A program made the translations under genes and the position numbers. A DNA stretch of 64,000 nt from positions 17,112-81,111 of the forward strand of contig MKVH01000020.1 in the NCBI GenBank assembly GCA_001899175.1, given 5' to 3'. The notes beneath the pieces were generated by a model. The model had not been told where the DNA came from and searched no databases. It saw nothing but the letters and a program-made list of their open reading frames with translations. The stretch comes from Candidatus Kapaibacterium thiocyanatum. Lineage in GTDB: Bacteria; Bacteroidota; Ignavibacteria; Kapaibacteriales; Kapaibacteriaceae. This document shows positions 35,025-45,100 of the stretch, piece by piece (position 1 is the first letter of the stretch; each line of letters starts with the position of its first letter).

Positions 35025-35614
35025 CTATGCGGGTGCTGTCAATGAAGACGGGGGAAGATCATTCTGCACAATCAGAGCCTCGACCTTCCTGTCGAAGATC
35101 AATGCGATTGTCTCTCTAAAGAAGCTCTGCGCTTGTGCGGTTTCAAACGCTACATCCCACTCCCTCCCATCTCCATCCTTGACCATCATGGGAGAATTCG
35201 CCATTCCATGATACGGCTCCATCCTGTGTACTTCGCCTCCAATGGATCCGTGCTCATCCATCGCCCAGGGCGTGGGTCGTAGATACGTGCCCCATAGTCC
35301 TGCTGATTGCCTGTTCCCTTGACTCCGTTGTCGTTCTCCTTGCCGTTGAAACCATAGCGGTATCCATCCGCCGCTGACGACCGGCCTGTCATCGCCATCC
35401 CATACGGATGATAGTCGGTATAGCTCACGACCTCAGCATCAGGGTTACCGGAGTGGTCGAGGAGGACATCACTCACCGTAGCCCTGACATTACCGAGATG
35501 GTCCGACAGTTCGTAGCGTTTGTTGCCGATCTTCTGGCTGTAGATGACGTCGTTGGTGACGAGCGTGTCCGTCGCTGTGAACGAATACAGCACTCCCGCC
35601 GAATCCATCCACAT
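35025..35614 (-). pseudogene. Displaced Rhs C-terminal cassette A, frameshifted
   Basis: Minus-strand reading from 35614 gives the conserved Rhs core (SFTATDTLVTNDVIYS, YELSDHLGNVRATVSD, RIYDPRPGRWMSTDPLEAKY) and stops after about 142 residues with a garbled end. Moving one frame at about 35215 restores a typical continuation (PYHGMANSPMMVKDGDGR) and a tip of about 50 residues (EWDVAFETAQAQSFFRETIA) to a stop at 35025. The shift is explained by one missing C in a C run after the TGG codon. No signal peptide, no ribosome site: an unexpressed fragment. No immunity gene follows it. It lies nearest to tRNA-Val. Confidence 0.85.
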
Positions 35615-35784
35615 ATTGGAACACGAGGTTCAAAACAACCTTGAGATGGCCGCCTTGAGCCCATTATTCTCGTTCGATCGACGGTCACCTATCCGGATCA
35701 ATGTCGCCTATCAATAGCCTTGGTCAAGTGTCCATGCGGCGTTCCAGTGACTCCGACGCCTCATCAACATATTGAAACACTACC
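35612..35784. repeat. 173-bp inter-cassette spacer, copy 1
   Basis: Copy 1 of three near-identical spacers (others at 36027-36199 and 38190-38362), all 173 bases. Each end on the plus strand carries a related 13-base direct repeat (CATATTGGAACAC and CATATTGAAACAC). It separates cassettes A and B. No gene inside. Confidence 0.85.
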
Positions 35785-36029
35785 GCCTGCCACGACCTGC
35801 CTGTCATCGCCATCCCATACGGATGATAGTCGGTATAGCTCACGACCTCAGCATCAGGGTTACCGGAGTGGTCGAGGAGGACATCACTCACCGTAGCCCT
35901 GACATTACCGAGATGGTCCGACAGTTCGTAGCGTTTGTTGCCGATCTTCTGGCTGTAGATGACGTCGTTGGTGACGAGCGTGTCCGTCGCTGTGAACGAA
36001 TACAGCGCGCCCGCCGAATCCACCCACAT
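35785..36029 (-). pseudogene. Displaced Rhs cassette B, core without tip
   Basis: The core from WVDSAGALYSFTATDT to YGMAMTGRSWQA is intact, but it then runs straight into the spacer (VVFQYVDEASESLERRMDT, stop at 35724). Everything from the YRYGxNG block onward, including the toxin tip, is missing. Its SWQA wording matches the long Rhs gene (GRSWQADGYR), whereas cassettes A and C have GRSSAADGYR, so it looks like a mosaic. Non-functional. Confidence 0.85.
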
Positions 36030-36199
36030 ATTGGAACACGAGGTTCAAAACGACCTTGAAATGGCCTCCTTGAGCCCGTTATTCTCGTTCGATCGACGGT
36101 CACCTATCCGGATCAATGTCGCCTATCAATAGCCTTGGTCAAGTGTCCTTGCGGCGTTCCAGTGACTCCGACGCCTCATCAACATATTGAAACACTACC
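36027..36199. repeat. 173-bp inter-cassette spacer, copy 2
   Basis: Second copy of the spacer, differing from copy 1 by only a few bases and identical in length. On its right side it cuts off the start of a short gene (36200-36241). Confidence 0.85.
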
Positions 36200-36241
36200 A
36201 CCGAGAAGCAGTATCAGTCTCGCGTCGTTGGACAAGTTCAT
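36179..36241 (-). pseudogene. Truncated gene start at the spacer boundary
   Basis: An ATG 10 bases after the lipoprotein stop encodes MNLSNDARLILLLGG and then enters the spacer, where the frame soon stops (SVSIC). It looks like the first 15 codons of a gene removed by recombination at the spacer edge. Confidence 0.5.
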
Positions 36242-36251
36242 GGCAGTTTTC

Positions 36252-36998
36252 CTATTTCTTTCTTGAAAGTTCACCTTCACGTATGAACATCTGCTTGAGT
36301 GAGTCCGGCACATCAAGCGTGTATTCAGGGAATATCTCCTTGGGGTGAAGCGCCGGACGTGTCCCGAGCGCCTGGTAGTAGTAGAGTCCCTTTCCACCTG
36401 CATTCTTCCGCCAGAGAAGATTCGTCGAGGACCAGAATCTCTCGTCATCTGCGGGGTAGCCTATCGCTTCAAAAACCAGACTGCTGTCTTTACCAAAGAC
36501 GAAACACTCGCGGCCACGTAGTGACTCTGGACCTGACCCGAACAAATAGTCTTCGAATGCGTCCATTGCCTGCTTAGGTGACATGGCATTCACGTAAGTA
36601 AAGAAACGCCAGGTGTAGAGCTTCCACTCATGATTCAAGGAATCCCGTTGTCCTATGAGTGGAATCATCTGATACGGCCCGCCACTTGAGAGACGCCGCA
36701 AGGTGGTAATACTTGCAGCAATCATCTTCAACCTGTCAGGACTATAATAGATAGCTTCACAAACGACGTCCTTCGGCTCGACAACCGCCTCAAAGAAACC
36801 CACCTTGTTGAAGGAGCCAAGGTGCAGCTTCAGCATACGATACGCCGCAAGTTCCACATAGCGCTTGTCACGCTCGAGAAATGGATAGTCATCCTTCTCT
36901 CTGCTGTTGCAGGCCACACCAAGGAAGCAGACAACAAACGATACAAGTATCGCAGCCCGTCTACCAGAAGTCAATGTGTTCTTCTTTTCTTTGGCCAT
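36252..36998 (-). CDS. Lipoprotein, candidate immunity protein for the lipase-like Rhs tip
   Basis: 248 residues, ATG at 36998 with GGAG directly upstream. Lipoprotein signal (RRAAILVSFVVCFLGVACNS, Cys30). The mature protein is about 218 residues, mixed alpha/beta, no known motif. It begins 3 bases after the stop of the lipase-like cassette C (37002). For lipase effectors of type VI systems the immunity proteins are typically periplasmic lipoproteins, and location plus type match that pattern. The gene looks A+T-richer than the Rhs cores, consistent with acquisition as a toxin-immunity unit. Function is inferred, not proven. Confidence 0.65.
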   Translation of the reverse strand: MAKEKKNTLTSGRRAAILVSFVVCFLGVACNSREKDDYPFLERDKRYVELAAYRMLKLHLGSFNKVGFFEAVVEPKDVVCEAIYYSPDRLKMIAASITTLRRLSSGGPYQMIPLIGQRDSLNHEWKLYTWRFFTYVNAMSPKQAMDAFEDYLFGSGPESLRGRECFVFGKDSSLVFEAIGYPADDERFWSSTNLLWRKNAGGKGLYYYQALGTRPALHPKEIFPEYTLDVPDSLKQMFIREGELSRKK

Positions 36999-37001
36999 CT
37001 C

Positions 37002-38192
37002 CTATTTCTCCTTTTGTGGGCGTGCCAGTTCGACACGCGGGTCGAAGTCAATGATACTATGCGTGGCGTGTTTCTGTGTTGGGGAGGGACTCCTTTCGGA
37101 ACCCTTTACTCCTTCCACCCTACCACCAAGTACCAAGTTCATGATCCAACTATCGAGAGGATCTTCCCCCCCGATAAAATAGGTGTTTTCCCCCGCCTGC
37201 GGCACGGCTGCGACATGGCTCCCCTGGAATGGGGAATAGCTGTACATACCTTCAATCAGCGTCGTCGGATCGATGTAGCGATCGGGGTGGAGTTTATTCC
37301 ATGCTGGCACCTGACTCAGTATCCCTTCGGCCATACCGTGCCCGTAGACGACTCCTTCCGAGTGCATCACGAACTTGAGCGTTCCACCTTTCTCCAGACC
37401 TTCGAAGATTTCGAAGGCCTTGGCAACCCCATCATTCCTTCCGCCATTGTAACGATTCCCGGGTGAGATATGGCGGGCATTATCACCAAGCAGTGGACCT
37501 GCCAACTGATTCGCCAGACCACCCATCGATCCATCGAAGTACCTGGGCTTGTGGTCGCCCAAGGCATCCATTGCATCGATATCGAATGACGTTTTCTTGT
37601 ATCCGATCCACGGACCGATACTTCCGTCCGGATAGAAGTATTCCTTGGTGTAGTCCCGCTTCAGTCCGATCCCACGCCAATACGATGGCTGCCCGGCGTC
37701 CTTCTGACTGGTAACGAAACCGTTGATGAAGAGGACGTCTCGTCCATCCGGATCGACCGCTTGCAGCGGCGTGTTGAGCGCGAACACATACGGACTGGCG
37801 AACGGGAACTTGCCTTCGAGGGGGTCCGTGCTCATCCATCGCCCAGGGCGTGGGTCGTAGATACGTGCCCCATAGTCCTGCTGGTTACCTGTTCCCTTCA
37901 CTTCGTTGTCGTTTTCCTTGCCGTTGAAGCCATAGCGGTATCCATCCGCCGCTGACGACCGGCCTGTCATCGCCATCCCATACGGATGATAGTCGGTATA
38001 GCTCACGACCTCAGCATCAGGGTTACCGGAGTGGTCGAGGAGGACATCACTCACCGTAGCCCTGACATTACCGAGATGGTCCGTCAGTTCGTAGCGTTTG
38101 TTGCCGATCCCCCGGCTGTAGATGACGTCGTTGGTGACGAGCGTATCCGTCGCTGTGAACGAATACAGCACTCCCGCCGAATCCATCCACAT
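37002..38192 (-). CDS. Displaced Rhs cassette C with lipase-like toxin tip
   Basis: 396 residues. Residues 1-151 are the conserved Rhs core (YELTDHLGNVRATVSD, RIYDPRPGRWMSTDPLEG, TPLQAVDPDGRD). Residues 152-396 form the tip, with a serine-hydrolase elbow-like stretch (TLKFVMHSEGVVYGHGM, Ser278) and the conserved SPFQGSHVAA region. The tip resembles lipase-like Rhs tips I recall from Bacteroidota (KFVTHSMG-type). No signal peptide and no ribosome site precede it, so it is probably silent unless recombined into the full-length gene. The start codon given is only the first ATG (minus strand, 38192). The lipoprotein gene follows 3 bases later. Confidence 0.75.
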   Translation of the reverse strand: MWMDSAGVLYSFTATDTLVTNDVIYSRGIGNKRYELTDHLGNVRATVSDVLLDHSGNPDAEVVSYTDYHPYGMAMTGRSSAADGYRYGFNGKENDNEVKGTGNQQDYGARIYDPRPGRWMSTDPLEGKFPFASPYVFALNTPLQAVDPDGRDVLFINGFVTSQKDAGQPSYWRGIGLKRDYTKEYFYPDGSIGPWIGYKKTSFDIDAMDALGDHKPRYFDGSMGGLANQLAGPLLGDNARHISPGNRYNGGRNDGVAKAFEIFEGLEKGGTLKFVMHSEGVVYGHGMAEGILSQVPAWNKLHPDRYIDPTTLIEGMYSYSPFQGSHVAAVPQAGENTYFIGGEDPLDSWIMNLVLGGRVEGVKGSERSPSPTQKHATHSIIDFDPRVELARPQKEK

Positions 38193-38362
38193 ATTGGAAC
38201 ACGAGGTTCAAAACGACCTTGAGATGGCCTCCTTGAGCCCGTTATTCTCGTTCGATCGACGGTCACCTATCCGGATCAATCTCGCCGATCAATAGCCTTG
38301 GTCAAGTGTCCTTGCGGCGTTCCAGTGACTCCAGCCTCTCATCCACAGATTGGAACACTACC
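38190..38362. repeat. 173-bp inter-cassette spacer, copy 3
   Basis: Third spacer copy, same length, about 10 base differences. The last bases (TAG in GGTAGTG on the minus strand) provide the stop codon of the fragment at 38358-38870. Confidence 0.85.
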
Positions 38363-38870
38363 GTGCCGATACGTTGGCATAATCTCTGGCTTCCAATCCA
38401 GGAACAAAGAACTTATCTCCAACTGATTCACCTGCCCCTTGTCTACTATAAACAATTGAGCCATCACCCATGTTGACCTTCACCGCCTGGTAAATACGAG
38501 ATGTCACACCAGAGTAGTCAGACTTCTTCGATACGTCCTTGCTCAAGGAAAAGCCACGGTTGTCCCCATAGAAGCTGTACCCCATACGCTCTGGACCAAG
38601 GAGTGGAGCACTACCGAATCGATACCACGGCGCAAAGGAACGTTGTGTGACGATGAATTCTTCCAACCCATCAAGATCGATGGCCTGAATTGGGGTATTC
38701 CCGGCAAACTGATAGGGCGTGTACCACGGATAGTCTCCCGCGAGCGGATCGACACTCATGAACCGCGCGAGCCTCGGATCATAGCTCCGGAAGCCATAAT
38801 CCTGCTGGCTCGTTCCTTTGATCCGGCCTGTAGCGGAATAGGCTGAACTCCTATCCAAGCTTTGTGACAA
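38358..38870 (-). pseudogene. Rhs C-terminal fragment D (tip without full core)
   Basis: The frame contains a partial Rhs core end (GTSQQDYGFRSYDPRLARFM, SVDPLAGDYPWYTPYQFAGN) and a tip of about 100 residues (EEFIVTQRSFAPWYRFGSAP...). The core wording differs from cassettes A-C (YDPRLARFMSVDPL, not YDPRPGRWMSTDPL). It begins inside the end of the small membrane-protein gene without a ribosome site and ends at the spacer. No promoter or signal seen. It is most likely a remnant of an older tip exchange. Confidence 0.65.
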
Positions 38871-39189
38871 ACAACACTGGTATCAATACCAGAATAGCCA
38901 GGACAATAGTGACTACCCATACTGCGGTAGATCTAGTTCTACGCAAGAGCAGCGTAATCACCACTGCTTCAAAGACCGGGAATACATGGTACCAGGCATC
39001 AGCATTCTCACAATGTAGAACGCCCCCAAAGAGAAGTGCCATCGCCACAGCGTTCGCCGACACATAGAGCATACTCGCTTGCATGGAGTCAATGTACCAA
39101 GCTAAGAGTACGAATGCCAAGCCAACAGATGCAGATAGGAGCGTCCTCCATATGTTGATATTCATGGTAGAATCATGCGGTGCTTTCAT
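38851..39189 (-). CDS. Small membrane protein, candidate immunity protein of the full-length Rhs tip
   Basis: 112 residues with about four hydrophobic segments (LLSASVGLAFVLLAWYI, MLYVSANAVAMALLFGGVL, VFPVFEAVVITLLL, AVWVVTIVLAILVLIPVLFV). The ATG overlaps the stop of the 2553-residue Rhs gene (ATGA), so the two proteins are made together. Placement directly behind the toxin tip and small size fit an immunity gene. It is A+T-richer than the Rhs body. No family recognised. Confidence 0.7.
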   Translation of the reverse strand: MKAPHDSTMNINIWRTLLSASVGLAFVLLAWYIDSMQASMLYVSANAVAMALLFGGVLHCENADAWYHVFPVFEAVVITLLLRRTRSTAVWVVTIVLAILVLIPVLFVTKLG

Positions 39190-42100
39190 CGTGGTGTTGT
39201 CCTAGTTTTGTCGTGTTGTACAGGTTGGGCCTGTCCTTGGCCCGATCGCTCCGGCGTAGTCAACGTGTTCGGAGTGTGTTGGTTCAACGGAAACAAAGGC
39301 GACCGATCCATCCTCATTACGTCTTGAATATTCCAATTTTTCTCCTGCCTAGGTGGTGGTGGCCTAAGCCAATCTAAGCCAAATGAGAATCTTGCTTTGT
39401 TTTTGTAAAAGCTATCATCGTCCTCACCAAACGCATAGAAGGGCATATCGACCTGGCCACCAGCCATCTCCACAATAGAAGCAACATAGCCGTTGGAGTT
39501 CGGTCCAAACGGCGCATAGTCAGGCAAGTTGAAATAGTCTGGCTTACCGCCAACCATGACACTCTGTGCGAATCGTTCACCTAGCTGAATGATCCGATTC
39601 TCGAACTCTTCACCGTTACCTAGCTTACCTTTCGGCCTAGAAATCTCGAATTGCTCAACATCTTCTCGACTCCAAATGTCGTTAGCATGTTTGAAATCTA
39701 CGACCTTAGGCCGACCAGTTGGTCGTGCGGTCTCCGTTTCGTCCTTACCCCATAGCTCAATAAGGACATCTCTACTTGTTGTCTTGACCCGGAGGAAGCC
39801 ATGTCGGGCTAGTCCTCCTACATTCATCGGATGCTGAACCACCTCAGTATACCCCCAAACAGTATCCCCCTTGGGGTCGCTGAATAGAATGGGATTGTCC
39901 GCAAACGCCGCATAGTCGCTTACTCCAACTACGGGCCTTGGATCGAGGTTCCATCGTCTGCCCAATCGGGTATCGTATTCCCAGAACTCCGCCGTCGTGT
40001 GGTTACCTGCACCCGCAACTTCATCGACCTTCTCCTGACCATTGTATCCATAGCGGTATCCATCCGCCTGCCACGACCGGCCTGTCATCGCCATGCCGAA
40101 TGGATGATAGTCGGTGTAGGAGACGACTTCGGCATCGGGACTTCCGGAGTGGTCCAGAAGCACGTCGCTCACGGCCACGCGGACGTTGCCGAGATGGTCC
40201 GTCAGTTCATACCGCTTGTTGCCGATCTTGCGGCTGTAGATGACGTCGTTGGTGACGAGCGTGTCCGTAGCCACGCTTGAATACAGCGCGCCCGTTCTCC
40301 ACTCTCCGATACGCGATGATCCGTAGACCGGATTCTCCTTCGCCACGACGTCGCCGCTGGCTGCCAGCTTCTCGTAGATGCCCAGGACGTTGCCCTTCGC
40401 ATCGCGGACGTACCACGTGGTGCTGACGAGCGTGTTCGACGGTTCGTAGTACCGCTTCACGACGCGGTTGCCCATCGCATCGTAGAGATAGACGAGCTTC
40501 GACGTCGGACTGCTCCCGGCCTTGGTGATCGAGCGTATCTTGTTCGCCGGTGTCCAGACGATGCCGCTGCCACTCATACCTTCACTCACGTCCTGGGTCA
40601 TGTTGCCCGAAGCGTCATACGCATAGTTCAACGTGTCCTGGTCCTCGATGTCGCCTGCCGTGGCCGTACTGCCCCCCAGCTCGTCCACGTGCGTCATCCG
40701 GTTCATGCCCGGCGTGTAGCGATACCGGAGCTGGTCAAGATGGCTTCCTGCATCGTCCTTCCGGTCGAGCGTCAGGATGTTGCCGTTCCCATCGTAGGTG
40801 TAGGCGCTCCGGAACTTGTTCGCCGGTGCGTCCCACGACGACACGCCGCGCGTACGGACCGTATCGGCCCGGAGGCGGTTCAGAAGGTCATACCGGTACG
40901 TCGAGGCAAGAGCGCCCAGGAGCGTGCCGTCCTTCTTCCTCGTGTTCCACGACCATGAAGCCATGTTACCGTTGTAGAGGCCCGATTGAAGCAATTGTTG
41001 CCACGAGCCCGCACCCGCCGAATCGATGACCGAGCCTGCGTGGACGAAGTCCTTGCTGTGATAGCCCAACACCATCCCGAAGGCATCGCGGCCCACGTGC
41101 TCGTGATCGGCGCCACTCTTACCGTCACCCCCCGGATCATCCGTTGCAAGCAGGGACGGCACGTTCAGACTCTTCGTCCAGCCATTGATCGTGTAGGCAT
41201 GATCGATGCCCTGCACCGAGTCACGGCCCAGCTCACGGCGCCGCAAGGGGCCATGCGCATAGTAGTCGTAGCCCGCGTCCCGTTCCCAGATATGACCGTC
41301 GCGGCTCGTCGCTGACGTGACGATACGGCCATCGTGGTCGTAGCGGTAGCGCTGAAGCATCTGGTCCAGTCGTCCCGGCTGGAACCGGACTTCCCGCACC
41401 CTGCCGCTCATGACGTCGTAGTCGTAGTCCGTCATGAAGGCCAGCGTTCCCTTGCTCTCCGTCTGGCCCGGCAGGGCCTGCAGGATCCATTCCACGTTGC
41501 CGTGTTCGTCGTAGGAGTAATACGTGTTCACCTGATCTTCCGGCGTTCCGAAGTTCCCGTCCTCGTCGGCCACGGTCCAACTGATGCGGTTCAGAAGATT
41601 CCGCTGCGTACGACCCGACCATACGCCGGGCAATGCCGATGCTGCCGCCCCGTAGACCGTCCGCACGACATCCGTGCCTCGTGCCGTCGTGTCGTTCGTG
41701 CTCACGTGCGTCTCGGCATCGCCGAGGCCGCTCTTCTCGCCCGTTTCCACGATACGGCCAAGGGCGTCATAGTTGGTATACGTATACGTTCCCGAGGCCT
41801 GGCGGGCGCTTTGCGCAAGACGCTGACGGCCCACGGCGTCGTACCAGAAGCGCGACGTTCCGCCGTCCGGCGTCGTCCGCTTCGTCAGTTGTCCCAGCGT
41901 GTTGTAGGCGTAGTCGCTGCGCATCTCGTGCTGCGCCGTGTCCAGGCGCGTGGCATTCGGAGGCAGGGAGCGGAAGCCTGCCGGAGGAACCGTCCGTACG
42001 ACATTGCCTGCGCGGTCGTAGTAGTAGAGCGTGTAGTGGTAGTACTTCTGGCTGCGTCTGAGGAGCGTACGGTCGAGGATCTTCGCCGGCAGGAAGCACG

Positions 42101-45100
42101 TCGTGTCGTAGGACAGATCGACCTCTTCGATCTTGTTCTTCAGGCAGTCGCCATTGAAGTACGCATCCAGACGGCCCACGAGACGTTCGACTTCCACCTG
42201 GGCGCAGCTCTTCGGACGGTCGTAGCTCGTCACCGTCACACTGTCCTCGGGCAGCCAGGCGAAACACAGCTCTCCGCACGAGATGGTGTCGCAGATGTTG
42301 CAGATCGGCAGCGTGGCGCACGTGTCGATGGGCGTCTTCTCGCACGAGAAATTCAGGCACGGCAGCTCGTAGACCGGCTGATTCGGATCGATCAGTACCT
42401 GATAGCCCAGGTTGCCGTTTTCGAGCTGGACGAACTTGCCGATCCAGTGCGTGAAGTCCCCACGTGCCGCCATCTCCGTCCACTCCTTCCGGTCCACCGT
42501 CATCGGGAACTTGGCTTCATAGGCCGTGCCGCCGACGTAGCCCGTGACGACGACCGTACTGTCGGCTGCCGAGATTCCCATATAGGCACGGATCGCGAGG
42601 TTACAGACGTCGAACCACTGACCGCCATAGGCCGTGACGACCGTGTCCGCCGAATGATCGAGGATGAGCGATTCATAGTGCGTGCGGACGTTCAGCATGG
42701 GAACGAGATTCATGAGCGACAGCGTCCGGCCACCGATGCAGTTCAGGGGAGAGTCGCAGAGTTCCCACTGGTCGTAGCCGAGATCGGTGATACCATCCAT
42801 GTCGCAGGCGAAGACGGGTCTGAGGGGATTGTCATAGCGCACGACGGGATTGGGGATGGCGGTTTCCCGGATGACGCCGTAGCGCGTCCAGTAATCCGAC
42901 GGATCGATGAAGCTGGACGTCGACGTGGTCTTCGAGTAGATGCCCGCTACCACCGACCGCGGCAGCTTCTTGCCCCACGACGCATTCAGGTGACGGTTCA
43001 GCATCCCGACGAGGGGATGCGGATTCCCCGGACCATACGGATTGCCGAACTCTTCCGGTACCGGTGCGCGGTAGCTGATCTGACACTCTCCGCCCACACG
43101 ATCGACGAAGAACTTCGATTCCTGTGTGACGTCGACCATCACCACCAGAGGCGACGACGGCGGTACCTGTACGCCTGCCGTATCCTGCGGGGAGATGGTC
43201 GCGGGAATGCCTGGGATGCAGACGGAGAGACCCGGGAACGAGGCCATGAGATCACGGACGACGGGTGTGGCATCCCAGCGCGAGAGACCGGCGCCATAGG
43301 TCGCGAGAATCGAGTCCTTGTACGCCTTGAGCGCTTCATTGAGGGCGCTCACGACGTATTCGGCAAGATCGATGCTGCGCGTGATACGCTGGTGCGGCAT
43401 CGTGCAGCTCTCACCCACCGGGATGGCGAGCGAGAACCGGGCGCTGCGCCGGGCCCTGGCGTGGCGCTCGTAGTCGGCGGTCGTTGGCGTAATGAGCGAA
43501 TCGACGCCGACAGCCCATTGCACCGGCAGATCGCACTGCGCCTTGCATTCTTCGACGAGGAGCGTCAGAAGGCAAGCCAGTTGATGGCGCTTCAGCGTAT
43601 CGGGACCGATGTTCTCCGACGGATATCCTTCGACGACGTAGCCGCTGCGGTGATAGAGGGCCACGACGGAGTCGCGGAACTCTTCACGGCGATCTTCGCA
43701 CTCCGTGACGCAGGCTGTCTCCATCTCGGCGATACGCTGCTCCACACAGGCCCGTGTCGAGCAGGTCTTGATGGCGTCGACCTTCACGTCCGGATTCGCA
43801 TCCTTGAGTTTATTCAGCATGTAGTCCGTGTAGGCCGCATCCTCACCGGCGGAGCGTGCCGCATGGCAGGCGATGTACTGACGGTAGTAGAGATTCACGG
43901 TATCGTCATTCGTGCCGTTGCAGGTCCAGCCCCCGACCGGCATAGCCGTCGCCGTCTGGCAGTCGGCGTCATAGCCAGCGTCATCGCTCGTCGGAACGAC
44001 GCGCCATGCGTTCAGGAGCCACTGCGCACCTGTCACCTTCTCGGCATAGGGAGCGAGCGCGCAATACTTCGTTCCGACGCAGTTCAGGAATTCGTTCAGG
44101 ACGTTGTAGCCGGGACGGCGCTTCATCGTCCCCACACCATCGCGGTACCAGCCGTTCATCCAGTAGGTCTGCGTGACGGCTACCCAGCAGTCGTAGACGT
44201 CCCGGCAGGAATAGCCGCCGGAGTCGATCATACGCCGGAGGAGCGCATTGATGACACCCGCGCCGTTGGGATAGGTCGGCGGCCAGTCGGCGAGGAGGGC
44301 CGAGCCGTCGTAGTGTCTGACGTAGTTCCGGATGTCGGTGCCGGTACCTGCACCGAGGTGAACGTTCAGCGAGTCCTTCCAGAGATTCGTGAGCAGCGCT
44401 TCGTAGTCCACGCCGCCGTCTTCGCATCCCGTGATGCAGGTAGAGGTGTCGAGTTCCACGCTGCAACATTCGTCGAGGGCAAGCATGACGGGTGTGCCGC
44501 TGGCGACACGCAGCGAATCGCGGTAGGCCTTGTAGCGCGTCAGCATCCTGAGGGCGATGCTCTCGTCCGTGAGATGCGCGCCGGTGCGGAAGGACGCGAG
44601 ATCACTCGCATAGGCAGGCGTCGTGAAGGCCTTCGTCAGAAGACTCTCCACGGCCGCCGCGTGTGCGCTGCGGACGTCATCCTTGTGCTCGTCCAGATGC
44701 ACGGCTCCGCCGGAGCGTGGCGAGAGGGTACGCTCCATGATGTAGTCGCCGGGTGGGAGCAGGATCGTACGCCAGTCCTTTTCCACCGTTACCGCTGATG
44801 GACAGGCAACGGGGCCTGTCTGCATGAGCGTGTCCCATACGACCGAACCATCCCCGGCGCGCCGGATACCGATGCGGATGTCGTAGTCGCACGACGAGCA
44901 GAAGCTCATGCAGGCGACGGCGAAATCTTTCAAATCCATGTGATAGCTCATCTCGACGGACGTCGTATCCGTGAAGACAAGGCGCCGCTGGGCGAGGATC
45001 GTGTTCTCGCGCACGAGAAATCCCTGCCGGAGCGTGTCGACGAGAAGAAGGTCATTGACGGACGAGGAGTCATTGAGGGCCAGAAGGGGCACGGCGGCCT

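Noticed and set aside
35600..38370. CRISPR-like array
   Set aside because: The three repeats are 173 bases, irregularly spaced and separated by Rhs coding sequence; this is not a CRISPR pattern.
34851..38870. Prophage or integrative element inserted at tRNA-Val
   Set aside because: No integrase, phage structural gene or repeat of the tRNA end found; only Rhs cassettes.
41334..44798. Plus-strand open frame of 1154 codons
   Set aside because: Antisense shadow of the Rhs gene; the minus strand has clear Rhs repeats and a signal peptide.
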